A stretch of DNA of 64,000 nt. It comes from Leptobrachium leishanense (lineage: Eukaryota; Chordata; Amphibia; Anura; Megophryidae). The DNA lies in assembly GCA_009667805.1 (NCBI GenBank), contig CM019064.1:79462675-79526674 (forward strand). Reading direction: 5' to 3'. Shown here in pieces: positions 33,401 to 48,400 of this stretch. The first letter of the stretch is position 1. Every line of letters starts with the position of its first letter. The position numbers and the translations under genes were made by a program. The notes under the pieces were generated by a model. It worked only from the letters and a program-made list of their open reading frames with translations, searched no databases and was not told the origin of the DNA.

Positions 33401-36400
33401 CTCCTTCAAGCCGTACGCCATTTTAGTAGCCCTTCTCTGAACACTCTCTAAGGTGTCTATATCCTTCTGGAGATACGGTCTCCAGTACTGCACACAGTAC
33501 TCCAAGTGAGGTCTCACCAGTGCTCTGTACAGTGGCATGAGCACTTCCCTTTTCCTACTGCTAATACCTCTCCCTACACAACCAAGCATTCTGCTAGCAT
33601 GTCCTGCTGCTCTATTACATTGACTACTTACCCTTAGATCCTCTGAAATAATAACCCCTAAATCCCTTTCCTCAGATGTTGAGGTTAGGACTGTATCAAA
33701 TATTCTATATTCAGCCCTTGGGTTTTTATGTCCCAGGTGCATTATCTTGCACTTATCCACCTTAAAACTCAATTGCCACAGCTCCGACCATTTTTTTTAG
33801 TTTACCTAAATCATTTGTCATTTGGCTGATCCCTCCAGGAACGTGAACCCTGTTGCAAATCTTTGTCATCAGCAAAAAGACATACTTTTCCATTAATACC
33901 TTCTGCAATATTACTAATAAAAATATTAAATAGAATGGGTACTGACCCCTGAGGTACCCCACTGGTAACAAGACCTTGCGCCGAATAAACTCCATTTACC
34001 ACAACCCTCTGTTGCCTGTCACTCAGCCACTGCCTAATCCATTCAACAATATTGGAATCCAAGCTCAAAGATTGCAATTTATTGATAAGCCTTCTATGCG
34101 GAACAGTATCAAAAGCCATACTGAAATCTAAATAAGCAATGTCTACTGCACCACCTGTGTCTTATTTTTGTTACCCAATCAAAAAAATCAATAAGATTAG
34201 TTTGGCATGATCTCCCTGAGGTAAACCCATGTGGTTTCTGATCCTGTAATCTATGTGTTTTTAGATGTTCAACAATCCTTTCCTTTAACATGGTTTCCAT
34301 TAATTTCCCCACTACTGACGTAAGACTAACTGGCCTATAGTTCCCAGATTCCTCCCTACTACCCTTCTTGTGAATGGAAATTAGCAAATGTTGTGCCCAG
34401 TCTTCTGGGACAACTCCCGTTAGCAAGGATTGGTTAAATAAATCTGTTAACGGTTTTGCTATTACATCACTGAGCTCTTTTAATAATTTAGGGTGGATCC
34501 CATCAGGCCCCATTGACTTATTTGTCTTTACTTTAGACAGCTGCTGTAGAACCTCCTCCTCTGTAAACTGATATGTAATTGTCTCGTTAGTGTTTCCTCC
34601 TAACTGAGGTCCCTTTCCTTCCTTTTCTTCTGCAAAGACTGAACAAAAATATTCATTGAGGCAGTCAGCAAGACTTTTATCCTCTTCTACATTCCTTCCT
34701 TCGTTTTTAATCTAATCCTTGTTTTACTTTTCTTTTCTCATGTATCTAAAAAATGTTTTGTCCCCCTTTTTTACTGACTGAGCTATTTTCTCTTCTGCGT
34801 GTGTTTTGGAAGTTCTTATAAATTGCTTTGCCTCTTTCTGCCTAATCTTATAGGTTTGCCTATCTTCTTCACGCAGAGTTGTTTTATAATTATTGAATGC
34901 TATCTTTTTGTTCTTCACTATTTTGGCCACTTCTGCAGAGTACCACAGTGGTTTCTTCCCTTTTTTGTTTTTGCTAACAAGCCGAATGCAATTTCCTGTG
35001 GCCTTCAATAATGCTTCCTTTAAATCCATTTCTCCTGGACTCCCTTTAAACTCCTCCAGTCTGATAATGACTCCTTCACACAAAATCTCATTTTAGAAAA
35101 ATCTGTTTTTTTAAGTCAAACTTTTTTGTTTTTGTGTGGTGCGGCTCCATCCCTGTTCTTATATTAAACCGCACTGACTGGTGATCACTAGATCCCAAAT
35201 TTTCACCTACAACAACGTCCGATACCAAACCTCCATTTGTGAGTATTAAATCCAATATGGCCTCTTTACGGGTCGGCTCCTCAACTACTTGTGTTAGAGA
35301 TAATTACAGTAAGGAGTTTAGAATATTTGTACTCCTGGTGCACCCAGCTGTTTTGGTTTTCCAGTTCACATCAGGAAGATTAAAGTCCCCCCATGATAAT
35401 AACTTCCCCCTTCATTGCCATTTTGGCTATTTCCTCAAGCAGCAGATTATCTAGCTCTTCTACTTGTCCAGGGGGTCTATAGATCACACCTACACGAGCT
35501 ACTGTATGATTGCCAAATGTTAGCGTAACCCAAACTGACTCTGTTCACCTCGCTCACTTTTATTTGGTTCGTTTTTAAGTTGTTTTTCACATACAGGGCC
35601 ACTCCTCCTCCTTTCCTACCTTCTGTCTTTTCTATATAAAGAGTACCCGGTATTATGTCCCAGTTATTTTTCTCACTGAACCATGTCTCAGTAACCGCAA
35701 CTAAATCTACCTTTTCAGCTGCCATCATTGCCTCCAGTTCATTGATTTTTATTGACTAAACTGCGAGCATTTATAGACACTACTCTGAGCTTGTCATTTT
35801 TTCCCCGCATGTTGCTTGCACCCTCCGATTTAGTTTTGGGGGACAATCAGGCAGATTGTTTTTTACCCTTTTGTCCCCCCCTTCTAGTTTAAATATTTCT
35901 TTGCGAAACCTTTGAACTTCTCACTGAGAACATATGTTCCCCTATGAGTAAGATGCAAACCATCTTTTTTATACAGTTCCTTTCTGCTCCAATTAGAGCT
36001 ATCATGGGACACAAAGCCAAATCCTTGTTCTTGACACCATTCCCGAAGTCACAAATTAAATTCCCTATTGCGCATCTGCCTATCCTGAATGTTATGCACA
36101 GGCAAAACTTCAGAGAATGACACAGTGGACGCAATCTGCTGTATTTCACCTCCAAGAACACAAAAATCTTCCTTTAATCTCAGAAACCTCATTACTAGCC
36201 AAGTCATTTGTCCCTAGATGGACTAGAACATCCACATCCCCTTGCTGCTTTGCTTGTTTGGCAATATTGAGAATACGTCTCTTGTCTCTACGAGCAGTAG
36301 CCCCAGGAAGACATCTCACCAAACCACTACTCTCCAGCCCAACACCTCTTATGATAGAAGGCAATTGTTGCTGGGTGATTCTATCATGTCCCACCTTTTC

Positions 36401-39400
36401 CTTATTCTTGGTTGCAGTCCTGCATACCTTAGGCATAGGGGATGGTGGTTCCTCAACTATGGTGTCTGAGCCTACTTCCGTCTCACCACTACACTCTGAA
36501 AGTGCCTCAAAAGAATTAAGAGCCACAGACTGGGACATGCCTTCTATCCACAACTCTAAGTCTACCAGATCCTACAGTAGTCCATCTGCCACTCCTAGGA
36601 GGACTCTGTGGCAGTGGCTTTGTAACAGTCATAGCCATAGCCTGAGTTTGTGTAACAGATAATATACAAATCTCAGACTTCAAACAGGCAATTTCCTGCT
36701 GCAATAAAGAGAGCTGCCTACATATCAGGCACACTCCAAACCTCCAAAAATTGGATCCAAAAACAAATGCATGACAGCTCTTACACTGGACCAAGCCTGC
36801 CATTTATAAAAGAATGGATTTAAACCAACAAATCTTACCTTTTTTGTAGGTTTTCTACCTCCTGTCTAACCTCAGACTACCTCCAGAGTATCTCCAAGTG
36901 CTCACTTTGAAGACTTCACTTACAAGGCTTCCCAAGCTCAATTAGTCTTACTTGGGTCACTGTGACCACTCAAATTACACGACTCATCACAGTACCTACA
37001 GCGGTTTTTACCAACCCTGTATTCTAAATCCTCTAATCGGACAGATTTTCAGCATTACCTTTTGGAAAATGTAGACCGAATCCTGCAGTCATTGAGCAGG
37101 AGATCATATTACCTGTGCTTCAGATAACTGAGAAACTGGGCCAGTTAGTGGGTCTTGGACAGAATTGGGAAGCACTATCCTATGTATATTTGTAGGTGCT
37201 GGAAGGATCAAGGAGCTTGTCGTACAGTCTTATTGGTATCATTATCCGTTAATACCCCTGTAGGTGTTTTAGATCTACTGCTATCAGATGTATCCATTGA
37301 GGTTTATTGCGTGGTGTACGATTCTTGGCAATATACTGTGCTCTTGCTCACCCTAGCTGTAGTAGAGCTGTTCGTGTCTAAAAGCAGGAAACTTGGTATG
37401 GCATTAAGCATGCAACATTATTAGATGGGATTATAGATGTAGCACTTTCCCAAGAGCGTGTAGACGTTTCTCTCGTAAATTACTTAACACCATAGTTTAC
37501 AATTGTTAACTGAATATCAGTCACTCTGCACTCCCCTTTGTCATTTTCTGTGCATGCGTTGGTGGCAGAGTAGGGGGAGGTAGCGGCACGATGTCTAAGA
37601 ACTGGAGCTGATGCAAGTAGAGCTGTAGATCTTGCTAAAACCTTAATGGCAGAGCTTTGCCCAATAATGATGCATTTGGACTTTTTTTTTTGTTGATTAT
37701 GTTATGACAGAATCCCATTTTAAATATCTATACTGTATTGCTACTTGTAAAGGAGCTAGACCATCTCTGCATTTAGAGAATCACATGTCCTTGGTTAAGG
37801 TTTGGTTATTTGCGCTGTCAAATCTGTAAACTGAAAGCCTACAGAATAAGGTTGTTTCTTAGGGATGCAATGAAATTATTGCCACTGAAACCTATTGGCT
37901 AAAAATGCTCTTATCGGCTTTCGGCTGAAAAGTAAAACCACAGCTGACCATGTCAGCTGACCCTAGAGGATCCCAGCTGACAGTGTTCTTCCGATGTGGC
38001 TGAGCTAGCTGTCTGTGCAGCCCCCCCCCCAGCATTAGGCACTGCTCGGCTCCCCCTCCCCCCTCGTTCCAAGCAGCTCTGCCATTTGTGTGCAGAGTGA
38101 CAGCTGCACTTCCGCATTTGACATAGGAGGAAGGTGATGTTCAATCACCTCCTGGTCTCTGTAAGGAGCATTTGAGCTGTTGGGGGGGGGGGGGGAGATG
38201 TGAGATAAGAGTCTCACCCAGCTGAGACAGGGCGAGAGACAGGGAAATGCTATGTAGAGACACACAGAACGAGCTGAAGGTGCGGTGTAGGTTTCTGAAG
38301 AGACATGTAAAAGAAAAAAGCCAATCCCAAAGAACAGCAGATTCTAGAGTAAGAGAAGCTCTCTACAAATTGTCACATCTACAGATATGTAGAACATACA
38401 TGGGCAAAGGAACAGGCATGTATCACTTAGAGATGCACAGGGACAGAATAGGGACTCTTACAGACCAGGCATGAGGCACAGGATCTGTGGGGGATGGGTG
38501 GATATAGATGAGGAAAATACAAATTATATACTTGATGCAAAATAATTACACAAATAATACCTCTTAAGCTTTAATGTGGATTATTATTCTTTATTTATAA
38601 AGCGCCAGCATATTCCGCAGCGCTGTACAATAGGCACAGTATAGACATTGTTACAATACAATACAATGAACAACATTTGTCAAATAGTACAGGAGGAGAT
38701 GAGGGCCCTATTCCCGTAGGAACTCACGATCTAGGAGGGTTGGGGTTGGAAACGGGAGGAGAGGACTGCAAGGTGAGAGTGATGGTTGCGTCAGTGAGTT
38801 GGGTGGTAGGCTTCCCTAAATAGGAACGTTTGAAGGGAGCGTTTTGAAGGAAGAGAAGTTAGGGGAAAGTCTGACAGTACGAGGGAGAGTGTTCCAGAGA
38901 GTGGGGGCTGCGCGTTAGAAATCATGCAGTCTAAATTCATGATATTAATTAAAAAGGTCTAGAATTAATACAATTTAAATGTATAATTTTTATTGGAAAA
39001 TAAGTCACACTGCATCAAAGGAAAGTGGCCACGCAGGGCCACCACAGAAGTCTAACACATCTCAAAATGGTACAAACAAAAGGGTCAATCGATCGGCTGA
39101 CTGTCCCAGCTCACTTGACTCCGGCAAATCCTCCAGCGGCAGAGTGTCTAACAGTGCATCACTCGGGTCTCCATTCCCATCCCCACAGATACTCTTCCGG
39201 CAAGAACTCACAGCTCAGAGGCAGCGAAGCGGGCTCAGAAGCAGCCCTGTCTGGACTTCCCGATCTCCTGCCAGATCTGAGAGTAGCAATCAGGTGATGC
39301 AGGTCTCCTCGGGTGAGCAGAGGGTCGCCCCCCCTCCAGCAACGTTGTCAAGAGTTGAGGCCCTTTATCGCGGCTGTTGAGTCATCTTTGGGGGGGGGGC

Positions 39401-42400
39401 CCACCCCGCTACAAACTCCTCAGCCCGGATGGAAGGCAGCAAGAGGATGTGGGCTCTCTCCCCTTTTCCATAGGGGGTACTCCGCAAATGGGTCAAGGGA
39501 GTGCCACAACATGGCTGACTGGATTAAGCCACGGATCAGCACCTGGGTTGTCAGACACACACATCAGGTTTGAGGTGAGAGGCAAAAAACCCAAGAGCTG
39601 TGTAAACACAAACCATCTGGACGGAGCCCAGTCAGCCCGCGTCCTCACCTCAGCCACTCCCCTTGTATTGGTACAATTTAAAATAACTCGAGGGTGGATA
39701 AAAGTAGTTTTCAGTTAAGTCCATCCTGAATTCTAAGTTTCAGTCCAAAATTTTCATTTCGGTGCAACGCTATTGTTTTTGTTCCCCCCCCCCCCCCCCC
39801 CCTACGGCAACATATCTTAAATCTTGGCTCCTAAAGCATGCAATAATCTCATGAATTACGTATAAATTCATCAATTTTGCTGTAGTGTATAGATCAGTGA
39901 TGGCGTGCCTTGGCACCCTAGATGTTTTGAAACTACATGCCCCATGATACTTTGCCAGGCATTTGTTCAACTGAATATCATGGGACATGTAGTTCCAGAC
40001 CAAAACCTCTGTGGTGCCAAGGTTCATCTCCATTGGCATAGTGTTCATGTAGTTTTTATTCATGGAATAAGAGGACTTGGCTGCTGACGGGTCCGGTATG
40101 GATGGGAGATGCATTCAGATACACCTGATGTTTTTATTCCTTCATTAATATTGTACACTGAACTATTTTATTTCTAACGTTTGGAGGGTACAGGAAAAGA
40201 AAATGGGATACTATTCAGTGAATTGTGCCATTTTAAATGGTGATAACCTTGTATTTTTGACTAAATTCAGATGCTATTTATTAAGATACTGTGGCTGCAG
40301 CGCATGTGATGTTCAAACAGGTGTGAGTTTGCAGTAACTGCACTTGGCACAGCCTGACTCTTGACAGGTGAGTCAAGGATTTGTTAATTATTTAATAACA
40401 TTTGTCTTACGGGTGTAGAGATAAATATTGTTCCACCTCTGCAAGCATGTGGCGTTGCCCTTGATTTCTAGTTCCATTAAATCCACCCTAGTGTTTTTTT
40501 TTTTTTTTTTAATTATAGCCATGCCTATTTTAGATTCATGGTTGCTGCTGCCATTTAACTTACAGCTCCAATAGACACCGCAGCTGCTTGTGCCCTGGTC
40601 CTTCAGCAATGTAGTAGAAATCCAAGGTGATCATTTACTCCTTGCTGACCCCATGCATCATATTTAAATGAACTTCTCACCCTTGGAGTATGTGCCCTGC
40701 TGGGCAGTACTCCCTTTATTTTCATGGCTGAGTCACAGATGTGACCCAACAAGGTGGTTGGTTATCTGTATCTCTTTAGTCCCTTGTTACCTTATGTTCG
40801 TGGTAATGTTCCTTAACTTGCTTGTACATTACAAAAAACGAGTTCTGTTTTCTTTTGAAATAATTGCATGGAAAAAGGTTTTTAATCTCCGGTTTTCATT
40901 TTGGTAGATTTACCAAAATCTTGGCACAAGCTTCGTTGTACAGCTGTAGAATAGCTTCTACAGTAGTAAAGAGGCAATGGGGTGTAATGGTAAATGTTTA
41001 GATAAGGTGCAGGGGATCTATTGTGTTGTCTATGGTACATGAGATAAGAGGTGGCAGCTGAATGAGAACAGATGCTGGGCTAACACTCAACATCTGGGTG
41101 GATTGTGCCCAGCAGGAGGTGGTGGACAGCCTCCTCCAGCCTGCTTAGCTGCTGACTTGCGTCATTGTCTGCAGGACGACTACCGGAGGTCAGGCTGTCT
41201 CACAGCAGCCACACCAACTGATGGGTGTGGCTGAGGCGGCCCATGGTCAATGGGGTGTACTAGTTATCCCTGTCTTCAAGGCCCACCCGCTGCAGGGATG
41301 GCATGGTAAACCCAGCGGCAGGAAAAAGGGTTGATACTAGGGCTGAAACAATTTATCAATGATTAAAATAGTTGTCAACTATTTCCATTATCAATTAATC
41401 GTCCTGTGTACAGCACACGGTTTAGCGTCAAAATAAACCTCAGCTTCGTAGCTGATTGGGGAAGATGCGCCGCTGCTTTACTAGGTATGATTTTAGTTCT
41501 AGGGTTATGTCAGACGCAAACAGTTTTTTATTTAGTTTACAACAGTAGCAGAACTATAACACAAATAGGATACTGCCACTGGGTGAAGGAGTTGTATGCA
41601 TGTGTTTAATCCTTGAAGCTGGAGTCCTGTGCCACCACCCCACCCTCCCTGCCACCCTCTTTGGTCAGGAACTGCCATTCCCTCCCTTTGGTCTGGTCCC
41701 TTTCCCCAAACTTGCTCCCACACTCAGATCCGGCCTTTTGTCCATACCCACTCCCTCTGTCAAGTCACAAGCAAAGTCACGCCCTTCCACCTCCAGTCCC
41801 TCCTCCCCACTCAGTTTGTTCATGAAATTATTTAAAAAGGGACACTCTACGCACCCTGACCTCTTTAGCTTATTAACCCCCATTTCATGCTGACATCTAT
41901 GACCAAATGCTTGTAGCCGCGTTCATTTGAGAAAGCAAACATGGGCTTAAGCTGTGCATGCAGCATCAAGCACTCGCATACCTTGTGTGAAAAGCACGCA
42001 AGATGTGCAATATGCATATGTACGTATGAAAGGTACGTACACTACGCAAATTTTTTTTTTTATTTTTTTTTTATTTTTTTTTTATCAGATGAATCTATTA
42101 AACCAACTAATAGATTATGAGAATAATCGTTAGTTGCGGCCTTAGTTGATACCACCTGGTGGTGAGATTTGCAAACCTTCCATGCAATACAATAGGTCAG
42201 TTTTCTGGACTTTCAGCCCTTGGACTACAAACACACAAAATAGACAAGGTAAAATATTCTCTTTAAACATGAGAAACTACATGAAAGATATCGGCAACAT
42301 AAAATAAGAATATTTCAGTTTGGGGACGGTGTCCATTTAATTTTTGTGCACAGGGAAAGGACTTGTTATTTCGTCTAAAATAACTTAAAAGCATCTTTCT

Positions 42401-45400
42401 AGCACAGAATCCTTACCATTCCAGAGACCAGGTAGCCACAGGCTCTCAGAAATGTTACTAGCTAGATTTTTAGTCTATATATCCAAATCCATATATTTAG
42501 AACTTTGACACGTTTGATCAGTCAAGCCGTGCACTACCTACATCACCAACCAAAGCTGCACATGCTGTTTTGAATGTCATTTTGGCATCTTCATATAGGG
42601 CTGATCATGTGTTAAAGGCATATTTTAATTATTTTGTAGATCAGCGGGTTATTTGGTAGTAAGTAGGGTTGCACAGATACTAGTATCTATCGGTGCTGAT
42701 ACCAGGTACTGCAGGAGTACTCGGTACTCGTGCAGTGCCCCCGATTATTTCCCCGATACCGGAAGCTGGCATCCGAGGGGCTGGGGTGGTTGTTAAAGCA
42801 TTCGATCAGCATTCGGACAGTTGCCCCTGGAGCTCTCCGCGGCATACTTGCCTTCCTGAGCGACGCCGGTAAAGTTTCTGCGCTTCTGCACGTTGAAGGA
42901 TCCCCAGCCACGATCACGTGGGAGTCCCACGTGATAGTGGCTGGAGTCCTTCAACGAGCGCACGCGCGAAGGCTTTGTCGGCGTCGCTCGGGAAGGTAAG
43001 TATGCTGCGGAGAGCTCCAGAGGTGACTGTCCGAATGCCGATAGAGCATTTGAACAGCTGCCCCATGTCTGGTCTGGGGTCTGAGCTTGGGGGCAATATC
43101 TATGTATCTCGGGGGGGGGGATATATACATGTGAGCTGGGTGCATTTTTATGAGGTCTGTTCTTATTAGAAAGTGGTCACATGACATAAAATAAGTGTCG
43201 GTACTCGGTCTTAAAGTGGTATCGGTGCATCCCTAGTAGTAAGTAAAGGCTTAACCACCTTACTGCAGGTTCCTGTACCCTGAAAGCCTGTCACATTGGA
43301 TAAAGTGTGGTAAATCCTGGCTTTTGATGATTCGCATAGTCTATTATACCGAACTATTGCGTTCAAGGCCAGGTGAAGTTGAGGCTAAAAAACTTAACGT
43401 AATTTTAGATGTTAAAAATGAGCGTTGGGGTCCTTCTCAGACTGTCTGACATGGGTTCTTCTGATGCAGTTATAGAAATAAAGACTTGTATAGTTTCAAC
43501 AGTTTCTGCAGCGCTTCACATAAGCAAAGGAAATGAGACACAATTGAAAGAAAGCAATTGGGGATGCACCAATACAATTTTTTTTTTGTTGGACAGAGTA
43601 CAAGTACCGATACTTTAAAAAGTACACAGATACTGCGTACTCATACCTTTTTATTTAATGTCATGTGACGCTTTCCAATAAATAATTTAGGACTTTGCTA
43701 AAAGCCTGTCCTGTTTATGTTAATGGGCCAAAGTATGGCCAGACACCCCATTTACCCCACTGCACACAAACACACTCTGTTGGGTATACATGTATCTGAT
43801 GCCTGTCAGGTTGTGTGTGTGTGTTATAATTCTATTCCCCCACAGGCATCGGCTACATGTATACCCACCAGACCAGAGTGTGTGATATACACACCACACA
43901 TTCAGACTAGCCCTGTGTATGTATAATCTATACGGCTGGTCTGGAAAGTGTCATATATCTAATATATATATATATCACTTTCAGACCAGCCCTCTGTGCA
44001 CGCACATGATAGTATATAATACACACTTTCAGGTTTGTGTGTCTGTCCCAGACATGAGGCGGCTGTCCGAATGCTTTAACTGCATTCGGACAGGCCCCTG
44101 CAGCTTACTGCGTTCCTTCCAACGAGCCTCGGCCCAGTCTTCGAGCGGCTGCTCGTTGCTAAGCCCACAGCCACGAGATTGTGCACAGCTCGATCTTGCG
44201 AACTCCCAAGATCTCGTGAGATCACGGCTGGGGGCTTCGCAACGAGCTGCGACTGCTGGCACTCGTTGGAAGGAACGCGTTCAGCTGCAGGGGCCTGTCC
44301 GAATGCCGTTAAGCCAGCTCAGTGCTGGCTTGGGGCATCTGCACATGTACTAGGTACTTGTGCAGGACCTGGTATCGGCACCGATACCAGTATCCGTGCA
44401 TCCCTAAAAGCAATATTATGAACAGAATTTAGGCCCTGTTCTGATAAGCTTGCAGTCTAGAGGACGTTGGGTGTAGGAAGACGCATGGGTTTCAGAAATG
44501 GTGATGTGGTAGTGATCTGTCATGAAGTGGGGGTAGATGAGAAGGACAATGTGGTATGCTAATCTGAAGAGATGGATTTTAAGTAGGGCTGCAACTATTA
44601 TGATTTTTTTTTTTTTTAGTTGGCACCCCCCCCCCCCCTCGGATAAAAAGAGAATTCTTCCACCTTTTTCCTTACACAATTTTTATAGTGTACATAACCT
44701 TTGAGTGTACATACGCAAGTTGTGTAACTTGCGTACTCTTTGCATGCAAGGTACATAAAAGCCTGGACAGTGATTGTTCGTTTGGGGAAAAGCAGACATG
44801 GGCTTGAGCTGAAATAGAAAACAAACACGGCTACTTGCACTCTGATTGGCGTATTTTTCATCATCATGTCTAACAACTTTTAGTGGTCAGGGCGGGGAAA
44901 GGGACCTGAGATGTGAGGTGAGTTTGGGCAAGAGAGCAGACATGAGTTTGAGAGGAAGGTTTGGAGAAGGGTATGGCAGCTGGAGATTGCAGCAAGCGAG
45001 GTAGGGTGGGTGGAGTAGTGGCAGTACAGCTCTTCCACGCAGTGGCAGCTCAGGGTTTCTGCGATAGCTCTACTGTTGTAAATTAAATAAAAACTGGTTA
45101 TGTCTGACATAATCCTAGAAGTAACCAGCATGTATTCTCCCAATCAGCTCTGAAATAGTGTCTGAAGTTAACATCTACTATAGTCAGACTCAACAATGAG
45201 TGCTGTACACAGATTAACCCCTTAAGGACCAAAGACGTAAATGTTCTATCCTAAATGCATCGACTTTAAAGACTCTTGGTCCTTAGGGGGTTAATCGATG
45301 ATGAAAACGGTTGTTGATTGGTTGTTTCAGTGCTAGTTTTAAGGGCTTTCTTGAAGGCTGTGGTTGGTCATTCTATAGGACCGGAGTTGCCCTTAACACA

Positions 45401-48400
45401 GGTGTCGTCAACCTTACCCCTACAGAGGTTTTGGAACTAAATTTCCCATGATGCTCAGCAATCGAAGCTGAGCATCATGGAAGATTTGGTTTTCAAGCAT
45501 CTGGTGGGTCAAGGTTGCTGACCCCTTGACATAACATTGCAAAGCCATTGTGTATTTCTGTAGTGAAGTTTTTAACTCCATATAATTGCACAGGTCCCTG
45601 GTAAACACCCCTCAGCACCTGCCTCCCTCCAGTTTTAATGCATAGGATTCATTATTAAAGTCTCTTGGAATCCAGCCTTCGTCCAGATGTGACTTGCTAG
45701 GGCTTCCTGTAAGCTGCAGCTGTCATGTGACCACAGAGAGGCAGCCTATCCAATGGCTCGCAATGCCAAGTGCATTGAGCTCCTGGATGAGCCTAGGTCT
45801 GTAGAGCCAGGAATCTGAGCTCGTTATGGGTGGGGCTTATCTCCTGTAGTTGAAGAGTTGAGTCAGCCCCTCGGAGACCCACTTTCGAAAGGTAAAGACC
45901 AAATGCTATCCTGGTATGTGACTGCTCAAATTACATTGAGTGGTCACCATGCACGGTGTCCTTCAATCTCTGGCTCCCTAGATCTTCACATTTTTACAGG
46001 CGAGTATATGAAACATAAAATAATCTGACATTGGTTAATGTTCATGCTCATCAAGCCCTGGTGTAAGCAAAACGTAAAAATTATTTGGCAGATATGGAAG
46101 TGAAATTAGAGTAATGGTAATGCATAGTTGGTAAGTAGATGTCGAGCAAATGATTCTCATAGATTCAAACATTGGCTGGTTTGTCGCTGGTCTTATGCAG
46201 CTTCTCGTGGATGATGGGGACAGGGAAGTGGCATCTATGGCTTTAAACAGCTATATGAATGAAGTGTAATGAGTTGTATAGACCTGAATGGATTTTAAAA
46301 CCTTCATTTCAAAGTGAATTGAAGTCAATTTGAGCATTGTCTTGATGGGATGAGGGAAGAAACACAGCCTTTTTTCAAAAAAATCACGCTGTCCATTGCA
46401 GGATCTTGCTACGGTTTCAGAATCTTGATGTTTGCTCACAGGTCTCTCCCCCGTTGGAGACTAAAGACTGCATCAGGGTTATTCAGAGAAAATTATTTGG
46501 TAGAGAGAAGAGATCAAAGTGAGCTAAATGGGAGAATTTTTCTAGTTTGGCTATTTTGACCTAGAATTTTCACTTCTCCAGTCATTCTCCAGAGTTTCAC
46601 CTTTCTTTTGAATAGACCTGCATATGATTTAAGGGTTTAATTGTTAGTAACCAATTACTAATCTGGTTGCTGTTTTCTCAGAACAGCCAGGGAGAATGTT
46701 TACCTGCAATCTAATTTCTCTACATATGTACACACCTTATCCAGTCATTCCTGAAACTGAAGATTAACATAACCTCATTCCTCCTGTGGGAGTCATTTAG
46801 ACTGAAATTTAGCATTTCAATGATACTTTGGATGTGCCCGGGCCCATGAGTGGTTGTATTTCAAAATTAAACTCCCCTTGAACGATTGTGTGGTGGCCAC
46901 GGCTCAGACATGGTGTATATTTTTTTTTTCTTGTAAAATCCAGACGCTGAACCTGTAAGTTTGTTTGGTTTTTGTGTTTTTGCCATCAAATTTAAAATTC
47001 CTGCCATACAATTACACATATTTATAAGATGCCAACTAGCTCCATAGCGCTGTGCAATGGGTGAGACAGAATGACAAATATCCATACACTGTAAACACAC
47101 ACAGAATAGAGCGGACCCTGCTCAAGAGCTTACATACAATTGCCTCCAGTATGTGGTAATCTGTGCATGATCTCGAAGAGGTTAAACTGCGGATCTGACA
47201 CTTAACCAGTCACATATTTATGGGAGTGCCTGCAAACATGTTGATTTGTTGCTACTTTGGATATGTTCATCCAGTATTCTGAACCAACCAGGCAAAAGGC
47301 TGTATAGTGGTGCAGGTGTTCAGCCTCACCATGCAATGATTTGTACTCCAAGGGCTATCTGCCTTATATGTTCATGGCCTGGTCAACACTGAATGTTGTA
47401 TTATTGGTCTTCATTGTACATAATTGTTGCACTTGTTTAAACCACTGCTATTGTAATGTTTTGTTTTTTAGAAATGGTCGAGTCAATGAAGAAGGTGGCA
47501 GGAATGGATGTGGAGTTAACGGTAGAAGAAAGAAACTTGCTCTCTGTTGCGTATAAAAATGTAATTGGGGCTAGAAGAGCATCCTGGAGAATAATCAGCA
47601 GCATTGAACAGAAGGAGGAGTGCAAAGGAGGCGAAGATAAACTTAAAATGATCAAAGACTATCGGCAAGTGGTAAGACGGCTGCACTTCCACATCTCCTA
47701 TTCCTTAGTGTTGTATAAAATCCTTTAACCCAGTCATTTGAATGTTTTCCATTCATTAAAATGCACAAAGGAAACTTCATTGCCGTGGGTTCACAACATC
47801 TTGAAAGTACTAGAGTTGCCAAGTCAACCATATTTTCCTGGACATGTATTATTCACCCAGAGGGAGGGCTCAGGGATCGATCAGCCCTGTAACCTGCATA
47901 ATTCATATGCTGCAGGAGGATAATCTATTACCTAGTCAAGGCATGACTACTGGATTCCTTTGCTTTCTAACAACCTGAATATATGTTGCAGGTTTGCATT
48001 CTCCATGCATTGCCGATCAGTGGGAAAACAGAAGTCTCAAAATGCCTCCCCTTCCTAGACCAATGCTTGATATGTTCTAGAGGGTTACAGGAACTAGTGA
48101 CAACTCGTATTTGTAGGAATCAAAGGTTTATATGTAGACTTGTGCAGCTTGGCACTCCCATGACATCTTCCCCCTTTTCTACACTATACATTGTTAGAAT
48201 TGTTCTGTTATCTCTTCTCACTCCACACACCTGAATTACTTGAAACCTGACTAAATCTACCTCAGTGTTTGAGCCAGATGTAGCAATCTAGGTCTCTGGC
48301 TGCCTGCCCCTGCGTTTAACATGCTGTGCTCTCAGTATATCAGACTTCATGAAACTCTTTCATGCAGGATTGGCATACTTTGTGTTGTGATCAATATATA

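Larger units (their letters stand above)
32993..36960 (-). mobile_element. Near full-length CR1-type LINE, decayed
   Basis: On the minus strand the order is ORF1 with a Cys-rich motif and an SGNH-esterase region, ORF2 with AP-endonuclease, reverse transcriptase and C-terminal region, and a 3' end with GACATTTTTCTATGT. Each ORF is broken by shifts and stops. The esterase ORF1 and octamer-type 3' end are characteristic of the CR1 clade. The 5' limit is uncertain by ~100 bp. Confidence 0.85.
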
